From assembly GCA_038884575.1 (NCBI GenBank), contig JAWABQ010000009.1, positions 1 through 40,017 on the forward strand: a DNA stretch of 40,017 bases, in the 5' to 3' direction. Under the pieces are notes generated by a model that made no database searches, was not told where the DNA came from, and saw only the letters and a list, made by a program, of their open reading frames with translations. Of this stretch, positions 7,493 through 14,497 are shown in pieces. Numbering within the stretch: position 1 is the stretch's first letter; each line of letters starts with the position of its first letter. The translations under genes and the position numbers were made by a program. This DNA is from JAWAAW01 sp038884575. GTDB lineage: Archaea > Nanobdellota > Nanobdellia > Woesearchaeales > ARS49.

Positions 7493-8371
7493 TTATGATT
7501 TTGGTAATTCTGATTGTAATGCCATTGCCTCGCGTTCTGCCTTTGCAAGCAGCTCGCCCATGAGCTCCGGCTCCATTACCCCGCCTTCAAGCGCAACAGC
7601 CTTTGCCTCCCTGAATGCCTTTTGGAGCAATGGCTCTGCCGTGTCCTTGGAAGGATAGCTTGCCTCAATTGCGAGGTTGAATGCCCAGCTTGCTGCTGTG
7701 GTCAAATCGCTCATGAACTTTGCTTCGTCAATGTCAAGGACGTTCTTTGGATAAATCATCCCGCCCTCATATACTGCGACAAGGTCAAGCCCGATTTCCA
7801 TCGGCTCTATTCCAAGGCGTGCGAGCATTGATGCAAGCGCTGGCTTTATCGGCTGGCCTGCCTTGCATACTGTGCAGTCCTGCTTTACTGCGACCTTTCC
7901 GCCCTCCACCCCTGCCTTGATTCCGAGCATTGAGAGCTCGCTGAGCACAGGCCCTGGTGCAAACGGGGTCGGCCCTGCAGGCACAATCAGGTCAAATGGC
8001 GCGAGCTGGCCTGCCTTTGCAGGAGCCTTGCTCTTGTTTTTCTTGATGATCTTGAAGATTGTGAATGGGTTTTCCTTTGTGAATATGAGCGCAGGCATGT
8101 CAGGAAGCACTTTTTCAAGCCCTTCTATGCCTTTCAGCGATGCCTTTAGCTTGTCAAGGGCAAGCAGGATAAGGGTCCTTTTTGCCATCATCATCTCAAC
8201 ATTCTGCCTTAATTGCGCCTTCATCCTTGCAAGCTGTGCTGCAGGCAGGGAGTGCATGTTGAGGATGCCGACTATCGGGTATTTTTTGGCAAGGTCCTGG
8301 ATTTTTTTGATTACTGCCTTTTTCTCAGGCGCTGCATTCGAGGTTTTTTTGCCACGGTCCTTGCGGCTCAT
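7493..8371 (-). CDS. rpl10: Large ribosomal subunit protein P0 (uL10), without stalk-tip tail
   Basis: 292 residues; anchors aL12 dimers to 23S rRNA. The rRNA-binding N-domain (KYPIVGILNMHSLPAAQLARMKAQL), the LxxLxGxxAL-like region and the insertion domain (LDLVAVYEGGMIYPKNVLDID) are all present, as are C-terminal helices that would bind aL12. It ends ...ALQSELPKS and lacks the charged hinge and GLGxLFG tail usual in archaeal P0. The start overlaps the rpl1 stop by ATGA and is preceded by GAGGTG. Confidence 0.94.
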   Translation of the reverse strand: MSRKDRGKKTSNAAPEKKAVIKKIQDLAKKYPIVGILNMHSLPAAQLARMKAQLRQNVEMMMAKRTLILLALDKLKASLKGIEGLEKVLPDMPALIFTKENPFTIFKIIKKNKSKAPAKAGQLAPFDLIVPAGPTPFAPGPVLSELSMLGIKAGVEGGKVAVKQDCTVCKAGQPIKPALASMLARLGIEPMEIGLDLVAVYEGGMIYPKNVLDIDEAKFMSDLTTAASWAFNLAIEASYPSKDTAEPLLQKAFREAKAVALEGGVMEPELMGELLAKAEREAMALQSELPKS

Positions 8372-9174
8372 GGTTTCACCTCTGCTGCCTCTGCTTTCTT
8401 GGCTTTTGGCTTTGCTTCCTTTTTGGGCTTTTCAGGCTTTGGAGCTTCTTTTGCAGGCTCCTGTTCTGGCTCAGCGGCCTTTTCATCAGGCGCTTTTTTT
8501 GCAGTTTTTTCCTCTGCTGCGCCGACCCTGAATGGCGGTCCCATTGAGAGCTTGAGGATTATTGACTTGATGTTGTTCTGCTCCTGCGGCAGGGCGTGGA
8601 TGACTGCGTTGTAGACAGCCATTATGTTTTCCAGAAGCTGGTCGTCCTTCATTTCCTCCTTGCCCACAGAGCACTTTGCCGAGAGCTGTGTTTTTGCAAT
8701 AACATGCGCTGTCTTTTTTAGCTTGTCAGCGAGTGCTTTCAGGTTTGCGTTTGGCGGCACAACGCATCCTGCCTTTGGGTTTGGCATTTTTCCCCTTGGG
8801 CCAAGGACGCGGCCGAAGAATTTGGCAACATCAGGCATTATGTTTGCCTGCGCTATGAAAAAGTCATTGGTCTTGGCAAGCTTCCTTATCGCGCTCTTTT
8901 TGCCCTCGTACTTCTTGAAGTCATCATGCGTTATTACCAGGTCGCAGGCTGCTTTTGCCTGTTCCTGCATTTCAGGACCGACAAGGGCTGCTATTTTGAC
9001 TGCTTTTCCGCGGGCATGGACCAATGGGACCCAGATGTCAAGCTGTTCCTCTGGCTTTTTCAGGTCAAGGTCCTTGAGGTTGATTATGAGGTCTATGCTT
9101 TGCGCAAACTTCCTCTTCGGAGAATTAGCCCGAACCAATTGCAGTGTCTGGATGAATTCTTCCTTGCTTGCCAT
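8368..9174 (-). CDS. rpl1: Large ribosomal subunit protein uL1
   Basis: 268 residues. The uL1 core covers residues 1 to about 216, with the signature FFGRVLGPRGKMPNPKAG and SAKCSVGKEEM. The last roughly 50 residues are a Lys/Ala/Pro/Glu tail not found in most uL1. A GGAGG site sits about eight bases before the ATG. A TATA box (TTTATAAAC, about 9237-9246) gives a leader of about 44 nt. uL1 often represses its own operon by binding its mRNA, but I could not identify a convincing binding stem here. Confidence 0.95.
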   Translation of the reverse strand: MASKEEFIQTLQLVRANSPKRKFAQSIDLIINLKDLDLKKPEEQLDIWVPLVHARGKAVKIAALVGPEMQEQAKAACDLVITHDDFKKYEGKKSAIRKLAKTNDFFIAQANIMPDVAKFFGRVLGPRGKMPNPKAGCVVPPNANLKALADKLKKTAHVIAKTQLSAKCSVGKEEMKDDQLLENIMAVYNAVIHALPQEQNNIKSIILKLSMGPPFRVGAAEEKTAKKAPDEKAAEPEQEPAKEAPKPEKPKKEAKPKAKKAEAAEVKP

Positions 9175-9266
9175 TGCTCGACCCTCCTGCTCAATTAAGA
9201 GTAGTTTTCGGGAAGATATTGTTGGCTGACCGCAGTGTGTTTATAAAGGTTACGGAAAAAGCTTGT

Positions 9267-9665
9267 TTATTCGTTGCTGAGCTTTGGCAGGTCCCTGACT
9301 ACCCCGCCTGTCAGCATGCTGTCAGGCACTTCTGAGCCTGTGCTGTATAATGCGTGCGTCCTTGCAAGAAGGGCATCCTTTCCTGTAAGCCCTTTTGGTG
9401 CAGGTGGCAGCCCTGTTGTTGCTGTCTTGGGTCCTGTGCTTGTTGTTGCTGGTGCGCTTTGCATCTGCTCCTGCAGTTCCTTTATTGCCTGCGCTGCTGT
9501 CATTGTCGGCGCTGGCTCTGGTGTAGGGGCAGGTGCCGGCTCAGGTGATGTTGCAGCTGCTGTTGGTGTCCTTGCACTTAATGGCTTTGCCTGCATCTGG
9601 TTTCCGCCGCAGGCTGTTAAAACAAGAATCATCAGAATTGCTGCCAAAACAATCACTTTTTTCAT
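9267..9665 (-). CDS. Predicted small lipoprotein
   Basis: 132 residues. The signal peptide MKKVIVLAAILMILVLTACGG ends in a canonical lipobox (LTAC), so the cysteine at residue 19 is the likely lipid attachment site. A Pro/Ala/Thr-rich spacer follows (residues about 25-55), then a short mixed region (MTAAQAIKELQEQMQ and GKDALLARTHALYSTG). No enzyme motif is seen. The start lies about 30 nt from a CTATAAATAG box. It is divergent from the 9785 gene. Confidence 0.75.
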   Translation of the reverse strand: MKKVIVLAAILMILVLTACGGNQMQAKPLSARTPTAAATSPEPAPAPTPEPAPTMTAAQAIKELQEQMQSAPATTSTGPKTATTGLPPAPKGLTGKDALLARTHALYSTGSEVPDSMLTGGVVRDLPKLSNE

Positions 9666-9784
9666 AATACCCTTGTGGAGTGGCTACATCTATTTATAGA
9701 TTTCGCTAAGTAATGCAAAAATTGGGCAAAGCTTATATACGCGTTTTGCCAAGCTCGCCTTAAAAATACCAAAAGAGGTGAATT

Positions 9785-10132
9785 ATGATGAACAAGCGGG
9801 CAAATATTGCGCTTATAATTTTCGGGCTTATTGCCGTGATTGCCATCATCGGTCTTGTGCTTCTTTTCACAGGCAAGCTGACAGGTGCTGCAGCAGGGCA
9901 GCCAATGACAAGGCAGGTTCTTCCTAATCCCGAGCCTTTCAGAATAGAGCGCCCAGGAGGCTATGCGTGCGGGTGCGACGGAATCTGCGCATATACGAGC
10001 AAGGTTGTCAGGGCTTCGACTACTGTTGATCCCAAGATTGCAGATGCAGAAGCAGCCTGTTTTGCAATGCTGAAGTCAATCTGCGAGGGACAGCCAATAC
10101 TGCGCTTCAACTTCGGCTGCGGAACAAACTAA
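9785..10132 (+). CDS. Small anchored cysteine-containing exported protein
   Basis: 115 residues. MMNKRANIALIIFG begins a single hydrophobic anchor ending in FTGKLTGAA, the same 'charged start, one helix, then TG' layout as the three paralogues at 11868-12956. The outer part has a C-x-C-x3-C cluster (CGCDGIC) and three further cysteines but does not share the paralogues' motif. A GAGGTG site lies four bases before the first ATG and seven before the second (9788), so either may start translation. TATA box near 9730-9738. Function is unknown. Confidence 0.72.
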   Translation: MMNKRANIALIIFGLIAVIAIIGLVLLFTGKLTGAAAGQPMTRQVLPNPEPFRIERPGGYACGCDGICAYTSKVVRASTTVDPKIADAEAACFAMLKSICEGQPILRFNFGCGTN

Positions 10133-10138
10133 TCCCTG

Positions 10139-10155
10139 ATTTTTTATTTTTTTTA
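10139..10155 (+). terminator. T-rich terminator after the 9785 gene
   Basis: A run of Ts interrupted by a single A (TTTTTTATTTTTTTT) starts a few bases after the stop codon, without an obvious stem. Archaeal RNA polymerase commonly stops in such U-tracts. Confidence 0.5.
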
Positions 10156-10160
10156 AGATT

Positions 10161-10874
10161 TTATTTTCCAAACCTTCTGTCCCTTTTTGAGAATTCCTGG
10201 AAGACTTTGATGAGGTCTTCCTTTTCCATCTCAGGCCATGTCTTTTCGAGGAAGAACCATTCGCTGTAAATTCCCTGCCAGGCAAGGAAATTGCTCGTCC
10301 TTTTTTCCCCGCCAGTCCTGATTATTAAGTCAGGGTCTGAGTTTAGGTAAAGGTATTTGCCAAAGACATCCTCATTGAGCTTTTCGATATCGACCTTTCC
10401 CGCCTTTAAATCCTCTCCAAGCTTTTTCACTGCATCAATGACTTCTTCCCTTCCGCCGTACGCCATTGCAAAGTTTACAACATACGGCTTGTTGTCCTTT
10501 GTTTGTTCCATTAATGTTCTCATTCCCTTCTGGACAGTCTCTGGGAACATCCCAATCCTTCCTATGAAATTAATCCTTACGCCGTTCTTTTTCATCTCTG
10601 CAAGCTTTTCAGGGGTGGAAATGTTGTTGAATTCCTTTGCGAATATTTCCATCAGGAAGTCAAACTCCTCTTTGGGCCTGTTGAAGTTCTGCACTGAGAA
10701 TGTATAGCACGTGACTTCCTGCACCCCGAGCTCGCGGCACCAGTCAAGGAACTGGGTTATTTTCTTTGCGCCCCACTCGTGGCCCATCCATGGCTTTAGC
10801 ATGAGCTTTTTCGCAAATCTCCTGTTTCCGTCAAGGATGACTCCGATGTGCCGTGGGACTTTTTCCTCACTCAT
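10161..10874 (-). CDS. uppS: Cis-prenyltransferase (polyprenyl diphosphate synthase, UppS type)
   Basis: 237 residues; makes the long-chain polyprenyl diphosphate lipid carrier used for glycan assembly. The catalytic N-terminus GVILDGNRRFAK includes D15. YTFSVQNFNRPKEE and MAYGGREEV follow, and the isopentenyl-diphosphate-binding segment is SDPDLIIRTGGEKRTSNFL with SEWFF. All family blocks are present and length is normal. The ATG overlaps the stop of the upstream gene by ATGA. Confidence 0.94.
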   Translation of the reverse strand: MSEEKVPRHIGVILDGNRRFAKKLMLKPWMGHEWGAKKITQFLDWCRELGVQEVTCYTFSVQNFNRPKEEFDFLMEIFAKEFNNISTPEKLAEMKKNGVRINFIGRIGMFPETVQKGMRTLMEQTKDNKPYVVNFAMAYGGREEVIDAVKKLGEDLKAGKVDIEKLNEDVFGKYLYLNSDPDLIIRTGGEKRTSNFLAWQGIYSEWFFLEKTWPEMEKEDLIKVFQEFSKRDRRFGK

Positions 10875-11446
10875 TGCATGCCATCATTGATATTTGGTTT
10901 ATAAGTGTTATGGACTTCTCGCTGACCGGAGGTCGGCGACGAACTTGTCAACGCAAAGCGTTGCACAAGTTTCTCATAAAGCTGTACAAAAATCTCGTGC
11001 GGGACTGAAAGCCCTGCCTCAAGGAGGGCGTTGGCAAGTTCTTTTCCGATTATTTCTTCTGTATTGCCTGATGGGATAAATCCAACTGCCTGCTGCAAGG
11101 TGTGCGTGCACAGGAATCCTTCGTGCATCTTTATTACTGCAGGGCTTGTCTTGTTGATGACTTTTAGCTCTCCAAGGTCTGCAAGGACTGTTCCGCTCAT
11201 CAGCATGCTTTGGGTGCCTTCCTGAAAGCCGTGCTGAAGCAGGGTCCATTTTGCTATTGCCTTTACAGCATTTGCGTAAGAAAGCTCTTTCAGCTCAGGG
11301 GCAGGCAGGTCAGTTGCTTTTGCCGGCTTGATAACCTTTCCAAGATATGCCTTTACTTTCTGCCTTGAGCCCTTTGCTGTCCAGGTATTCTCAACAAGAT
11401 AGCCGTACTCAGTGCCTTTTATTTTCTTGATTCGGACAAACCCCAT
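10871..11446 (-). CDS. Conserved-looking unknown protein coupled to uppS
   Basis: 191 residues. The N-terminus (IKKIKGTEYGYLVENTW, then RQKVKAYLGKV) is a compact beta-rich module of a kind I associate with DPANN hypothetical proteins, and it faintly recalls the N-terminus of some transposases. The rest is mixed alpha/beta with no motif I recognise. The last 30 or so residues (RFALTSSSPTSGQREVHN) are read through two consecutive DNA hairpins (10919-10971) and may be an insertion. Its stop overlaps the uppS start. A TTTAAATAG box touching a TTAGGCACTA motif (11465-11475) is its probable promoter. Confidence 0.7.
   Translation of the reverse strand: MGFVRIKKIKGTEYGYLVENTWTAKGSRQKVKAYLGKVIKPAKATDLPAPELKELSYANAVKAIAKWTLLQHGFQEGTQSMLMSGTVLADLGELKVINKTSPAVIKMHEGFLCTHTLQQAVGFIPSGNTEEIIGKELANALLEAGLSVPHEIFVQLYEKLVQRFALTSSSPTSGQREVHNTYKPNINDGMQ
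10919..10971. repeat. Two adjacent triloop hairpins inside the 10871-11446 gene
   Basis: Stem 1 pairs 10919-10927 with 10931-10939 (nine pairs, one G-U) around the loop GGA. Stem 2 pairs AACTTGT-CAACGC (10942-10954) with GCGTTG-C-ACAAGTT (10958-10971) around the loop AAA, with one bulged base. Two near-perfect inverted repeats side by side suggest a small palindromic element inserted in frame. Confidence 0.55.
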
Positions 11447-11464
11447 CGTGGCAACAAGAATTCC

Positions 11465-11480
11465 TTAGGCACTATTTAAA
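11465..11480 (-). promoter_or_regulatory. TTAGGCAC motif adjoining the TATA box of the 11446 gene
   Basis: TTAGGCACTA (11465-11474) overlaps the edge of a TTTAAATAG box read on the minus strand. The same motif recurs at 13743-13899 and 17066-17152. It could be an operator that blocks the TATA box. Confidence 0.4.
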
Positions 11481-11504
11481 GATTTTGGGTGCAGAAAAAT
11501 AGAA

Positions 11505-11777
11505 TTATTTCAGTGCCTTTGCTTCGTCCCTGAACTTTTCCACCTGTTTCCCGATGCGTTTAAGCGCAGCAGAAACAGCCTTTTTGGCTTCCTCGCCGTC
11601 TGTCTCAACCACAAATGTTGGCACATTAATCAGCGGGTGCTCGACATTGAATCCTGCTGCCTTTACGTGCTCGTCATTCCACAATTCTTTTTTCAGTATG
11701 TTTGCCAGGGTTGTGCCGTCGCCTTCTATGTTGAACACCAGCCTGTTTTTCTTTTCCTCGAGAATCCTGATTTCCAT
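11505..11777 (-). CDS. rpo11: RNA polymerase subunit Rpo11 (L)
   Basis: 90 residues; pairs with Rpo3 to nucleate polymerase assembly. The family motif GDGTTLANILKKELWND is followed by VKAAGFNVEHPLINVPTFVVET and a C-terminal amphipathic helix. Length is normal. A TTTTTAAATAAC box about 26 nt upstream of the ATG implies a leaderless message. Confidence 0.95.
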   Translation of the reverse strand: MEIRILEEKKNRLVFNIEGDGTTLANILKKELWNDEHVKAAGFNVEHPLINVPTFVVETDGEEAKKAVSAALKRIGKQVEKFRDEAKALK

Positions 11778-11867
11778 GCTTTATGGTTTTAAGGGGTTAT
11801 TTAAAAAGGTTGCGGAGAACAGTATTTGCAGAAAAGATTAAATATGCAGGTGTAGGCTCTGCGCTGT

Positions 11868-12218
11868 ATGGACAAAAAAGCATTTGTTGCAGTGGCTATC
11901 TTCATTCTTGTCGCAGTCATTGCCCTTGCCAGCATTATATTGGTATTCATAACAAAGGGGGCTGTGACAGGTTATGCCCGTGCCACAAGCTGTATTGATT
12001 CTGACAATGGCAAAAATTACAAGTCAAGGGGGTTGGTGAGTGCAGGGCTGTATGCAGCAGAGGATACCTGCCTGCGATTCCCCACGCTTTCATATCCTGG
12101 GCCTAACCTTGTTAAGGAAGGGGTTTACCTTGCAGAAGGATACTGCCAGAACGGAAATGAGGTTAAGTTTGATATCCATACATGCCCAAACCGCTGCCTA
12201 AATGGCGTTTGTGTTTAG
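11868..12218 (+). CDS. Six-cysteine anchored exported protein, paralogue 1
   Basis: 116 residues. MDKKAFVAVAIF begins one membrane helix that ends in KGAVTGYA. The outer domain has six cysteines at 42, 68, 93, 106, 110 and 115 and the pattern C-x-D-x-D-x-G ... DTC ... GYC ... C-x3-C-x4-C. This pattern is shared with the next two genes. The domain probably folds through three disulfides outside the cell. TATA box GATTAAATAT at 11836-11845 puts transcription start at the ATG. I do not know the function. Confidence 0.78.
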   Translation: MDKKAFVAVAIFILVAVIALASIILVFITKGAVTGYARATSCIDSDNGKNYKSRGLVSAGLYAAEDTCLRFPTLSYPGPNLVKEGVYLAEGYCQNGNEVKFDIHTCPNRCLNGVCV

Positions 12219-12288
12219 TTTTCTCAGTAATGTTTTAATACTGATACTCCCAACCATTCAGAAATCATCATAAAAAGAGGTACATGTT

Positions 12289-12627
12289 ATGAACAAAAAA
12301 GCTTCTGTTGAGCTTATAGCGCTCGGAGTTGTTGCAGTGATTGCGCTTGGCGGTCTTGTGCTGCTGTTCTCAAAGGGTGAGGTCACAGGGCAGTACATGG
12401 GCAGCTGGGCTTGCACAGACACTGAAAGGGGAGACATTAATGTCTACCATAAAGGAACAGTAACTTATGCAGGCGGCGAATTCACAGACACGTGCGCTGA
12501 CAACCTGAACAATGCTGTTGCCGGCGCAGGTCCAAAGCTCATAGAGTATTACTGCAAGGGCGGGGCAATGTTCACAAAGACAATGAGGTGTGTGAACGGC
12601 TGCGTGAACGGCGCCTGCGTTGTTTAA
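12289..12627 (+). CDS. Six-cysteine anchored exported protein, paralogue 2
   Basis: 112 residues. MNKKASVELIALGV leads one helix ending in KGEVTGQY; the start has a pilin-like Glu in the hydrophobic stretch. Cysteines at 42, 69, 89, 101, 105 and 110 follow the paralogue 1 pattern (CTDTERG ... DTC ... EYYC ... C-x3-C-x4-C). An AGAGGT site precedes the ATG, unlike the leaderless paralogue 1, and a TTTTAATAC box lies near 12233. The next paralogue starts 12 bases after its stop. Confidence 0.78.
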   Translation: MNKKASVELIALGVVAVIALGGLVLLFSKGEVTGQYMGSWACTDTERGDINVYHKGTVTYAGGEFTDTCADNLNNAVAGAGPKLIEYYCKGGAMFTKTMRCVNGCVNGACVV

Positions 12628-12638
12628 GCCGTGTGCAA

Positions 12639-12956
12639 ATGGGCTGTAATGAACTTTTTATTTTTGGTATTGTTGCTGCCAGTACTATCGTAGGGATTGT
12701 TCTGATTGTTTCAGGGGTGGTGGGAATGGCAGCAGCTCCTTTCTGTATTGACACTGACAACGGCATTAATTTCACAGTCAAAGGGGGTGTTTATTCGCTG
12801 GACCGCCCTTATGTTGACACCTGCGAGGACAGGAGGGGGAATGAGCAGCCCACCGGTGAAAGCCTGCGGGAATATTATTGCCAGAACAACAAGCTGAAAT
12901 GGGTTTATTATAGGTGCCAGCACTTCTGCAGTGACGGCAAATGCAGGACTATGTAA
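12639..12956 (+). CDS. Six-cysteine anchored exported protein, paralogue 3
   Basis: 105 residues from the ATG at 12639. The open frame extends further upstream into the previous gene, but that part has no family resemblance. One helix (IFGIVAASTIVGIVLIVSGVVGM), without the usual charged start, precedes the domain with cysteines at 36, 62, 81, 93, 97 and 102 (CIDTDNG ... DTC ... EYYC ... C-x3-C-x4-C). Co-transcription with paralogue 2 is likely. The 3' end overlaps the end of convergent rsmE by eight bases. Confidence 0.72.
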   Translation: MGCNELFIFGIVAASTIVGIVLIVSGVVGMAAAPFCIDTDNGINFTVKGGVYSLDRPYVDTCEDRRGNEQPTGESLREYYCQNNKLKWVYYRCQHFCSDGKCRTM

Positions 12957-13644
12957 GCATTCCAATGATTGCAGCAACAGCCATTGCTGCTGTTTCTATC
13001 CTTAAAACGTGCTTTCCCAGTGAGGCGGCAATGCATCCTTCCTTTTGGAGTCTTGCCTTTTCATCGTCGGTAAATCCCCCTTCTGGGCCAATGAAGGCAA
13101 GTAGTGATTTTGGCATTTGCTGAAGGATTTCTTTGAGGGGCTTTCCTTCAGGGTCCAGCATTAGCTTTAGTTCTGCTTGCTCTTTCAGGGCTTGTTCTAT
13201 TGTTGATAATGGTTTTAGTTCTGGCAGCCAGGCTTGTTTGCTTTGCTTGCACGCCTCTATGAGGATTCTTTGCCATCTTTCCTGTTTTGCTTCTCTTGGA
13301 AGCACTATAGAGCGTTCTGATTTGATAGGAATTATTGTTGACACTCCGAGCTCTGTAAGCTTTTGCAACATCCAGTCAGCACGGTCTCCTTTTGGCACGC
13401 TAACTGCTATAACCAGTGAAAAAGGGCTTTTTGGCACTTCATGAGATTCAATGAGTCTTGCCTTGCCTTCACTTATGATGCTGCAAACAGCTACAATGCC
13501 TTTTCCATTGAATATACTCACTTTGTCTTCTGGCTTTAGCCTTTGTGCCTTCATATGCCTAGTTTCCTCTATGTCAAGGCTGATTTCACCGCTCTTAGGC
13601 AGTTCTGGTGCATAAAACCAAGGATATTCGTTCAGGTTCATCAT
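12949..13644 (-). CDS. rsmE: 16S rRNA m3U1498 methyltransferase RsmE
   Basis: 231 residues; a SPOUT-type SAM methyltransferase. The C-terminal trefoil-knot motifs LLAFIGPEGGFTDDE and LGKHVLRIETAAMAV are intact, as is the N-terminal PUA-like part (FYAPELP, then HMKAQRLKPEDKV). This is a family of bacteria and plastids (COG1385) and I would not expect it in most archaea. I place the start at the tandem ATGs 13644/13641 because the family N-terminus begins there; the 27 upstream in-frame residues look non-homologous. A GTTTATTCA box lies about 28 nt upstream. Confidence 0.92.
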   Translation of the reverse strand: MMNLNEYPWFYAPELPKSGEISLDIEETRHMKAQRLKPEDKVSIFNGKGIVAVCSIISEGKARLIESHEVPKSPFSLVIAVSVPKGDRADWMLQKLTELGVSTIIPIKSERSIVLPREAKQERWQRILIEACKQSKQAWLPELKPLSTIEQALKEQAELKLMLDPEGKPLKEILQQMPKSLLAFIGPEGGFTDDEKARLQKEGCIAASLGKHVLRIETAAMAVAAIIGMLT

Positions 13645-13742
13645 ATTCGTGTTTTGCTCACTTTTGATGAATAAACTGCCTGTATTTAACCCTTTTGATG
13701 CTTGTTTTTGCTCACTTTTAGCCAAAAATCACTATTTTTGGA

Positions 13743-13899
13743 TAGTGCCTAATATGTCAAAACCTATTTCTGAACTCTCACTTTTTACTCACAAAGTCGC
13801 CCTTTCAGACCCTTTTTTTTACACCTATTGAACCTTATTTTTGGTATTATAGGCACTATGAATTTTGTTGATTATTAGGCACCATTATTGGGCACTATA
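13743..13899. repeat. Cluster of TTAGGCAC motifs, left flank
   Basis: TAGTGCCTAA at 13743-13752, ATAGGCACTAT ending near 13859, TTAGGCAC at 13875-13882 and TTGGGCACTATA at 13888-13899. The last is joined to a TATA-like CTATAAAT. Matching copies lie at 11465 and at 17066 and 17143, outside the opposite flank. Confidence 0.55.
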
Positions 13900-13939
13900 A
13901 ATCCCTTTTCAATGCCTTAGCCCTTTGCTGCCCTGCCCT

Positions 13940-13986
13940 TGGTGCCAGGCCAAAACAGCCCTTTGGCACCATTGCCAAGCCAAAGG
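13940..13986. repeat. Nested inverted repeats
   Basis: TGGTGCCA (13940-13947) pairs with TGGCACCA (13964-13971), and CCTTTGGC (13960-13967) pairs with GCCAAAGG (13979-13986). The second arm of one stem overlaps the first arm of the other, so the two folds exclude each other. Confidence 0.45.
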
Positions 13987-14073
13987 CAACTGATATGACC
14001 TTGCTGTCACACTATATATTATATCTGGCATGCATCCTGTTTTGATGCCGGCCTGATTCCCGCACCATCCTTT

Positions 14074-14409
14074 AGTCCCATTCCCAGCTCATTCCCAGAC
14101 AGTCCCAAATGGGAATATCTTTTTCGCATCAGCCCAGGGATCCCAGCAGGCATTCCCAATATACCCATCTTATTCCCACTCATTCCCAGAAGAACATGTT
14201 TGGGAATGACTTATCGTCACGCAAATATTCCGATAGTCCCAACTTATTCCCACTCATTCCCAGAATATTCCCAGCATCGTCTCAACTCATTCCCAACTCA
14301 TTCCCAGATAGTCCCAATTGGGAATGTGGGAATATGGCATTATCGACGATAAAAACCCGGAAGTATTCCGGTTTCATTCCCAAAACAGTCCCGGGAATGT
14401 GCTGGGAAT
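14074..14409. repeat. Helically phased ATTCCCA/TGGGAAT array
   Basis: Exact ATTCCCA starts at 14080, 14091, 14152, 14172, 14182, 14246, 14256, 14267, 14289, 14300 and 14376. The reverse complement TGGGAAT starts at 14110, 14201, 14319, 14327 and 14403. AGTCCCA variants at 14101, 14235 and 14310 continue the same 10-11 bp steps. Two sub-arrays end in a palindrome (TCCCAAATGGGA and TCCCAATTGGGA). The array lies directly upstream of a predicted DNA-binding protein gene. Confidence 0.85.
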
Positions 14410-14464
14410 GTCCTGGGACCATCCCAAAAAAACCTGAAAAAGAGGGCAAAAGCCTGTTTGGAAA

Positions 14465-14474
14465 ACTTTTTATA
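14465..14474 (+). promoter_or_regulatory. TATA box of the 14498 gene
   Basis: CTTTTTATACC is centred about 28 nt before the ATG, so the message is probably leaderless. It lies about 60 bp beyond the last ATTCCCA-type site, a layout consistent with control by proteins bound upstream. Confidence 0.6.
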
Positions 14475-14497
14475 CCTGCCCCTGTTTCCGTTTTGCC

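Larger units (their letters stand above)
13645..14497. other. Long non-coding region with three kinds of short repeats
   Basis: About 850 bases without a credible gene. It holds four TTAGGCAC-type motifs (13743-13899), a nested inverted-repeat structure (13940-13986) and a dense ATTCCCA array (14074-14409), then the TATA box of the 14498 gene. An open frame on the plus strand through the array (14109-14579) is repeat-derived and overlaps the real gene. Confidence 0.8.

Noticed and set aside
9175..9220. uL1 autoregulatory binding site in the rpl1 leader
   Set aside because: Expected from other archaea, but I could not find a convincing match to the rRNA-like stem in the short leader.
14074..14409. 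CRISPR array
   Set aside because: The repeated unit is 7 bp with 3-4 bp gaps and both orientations; there are no 30-bp repeats with unique spacers and no cas genes.
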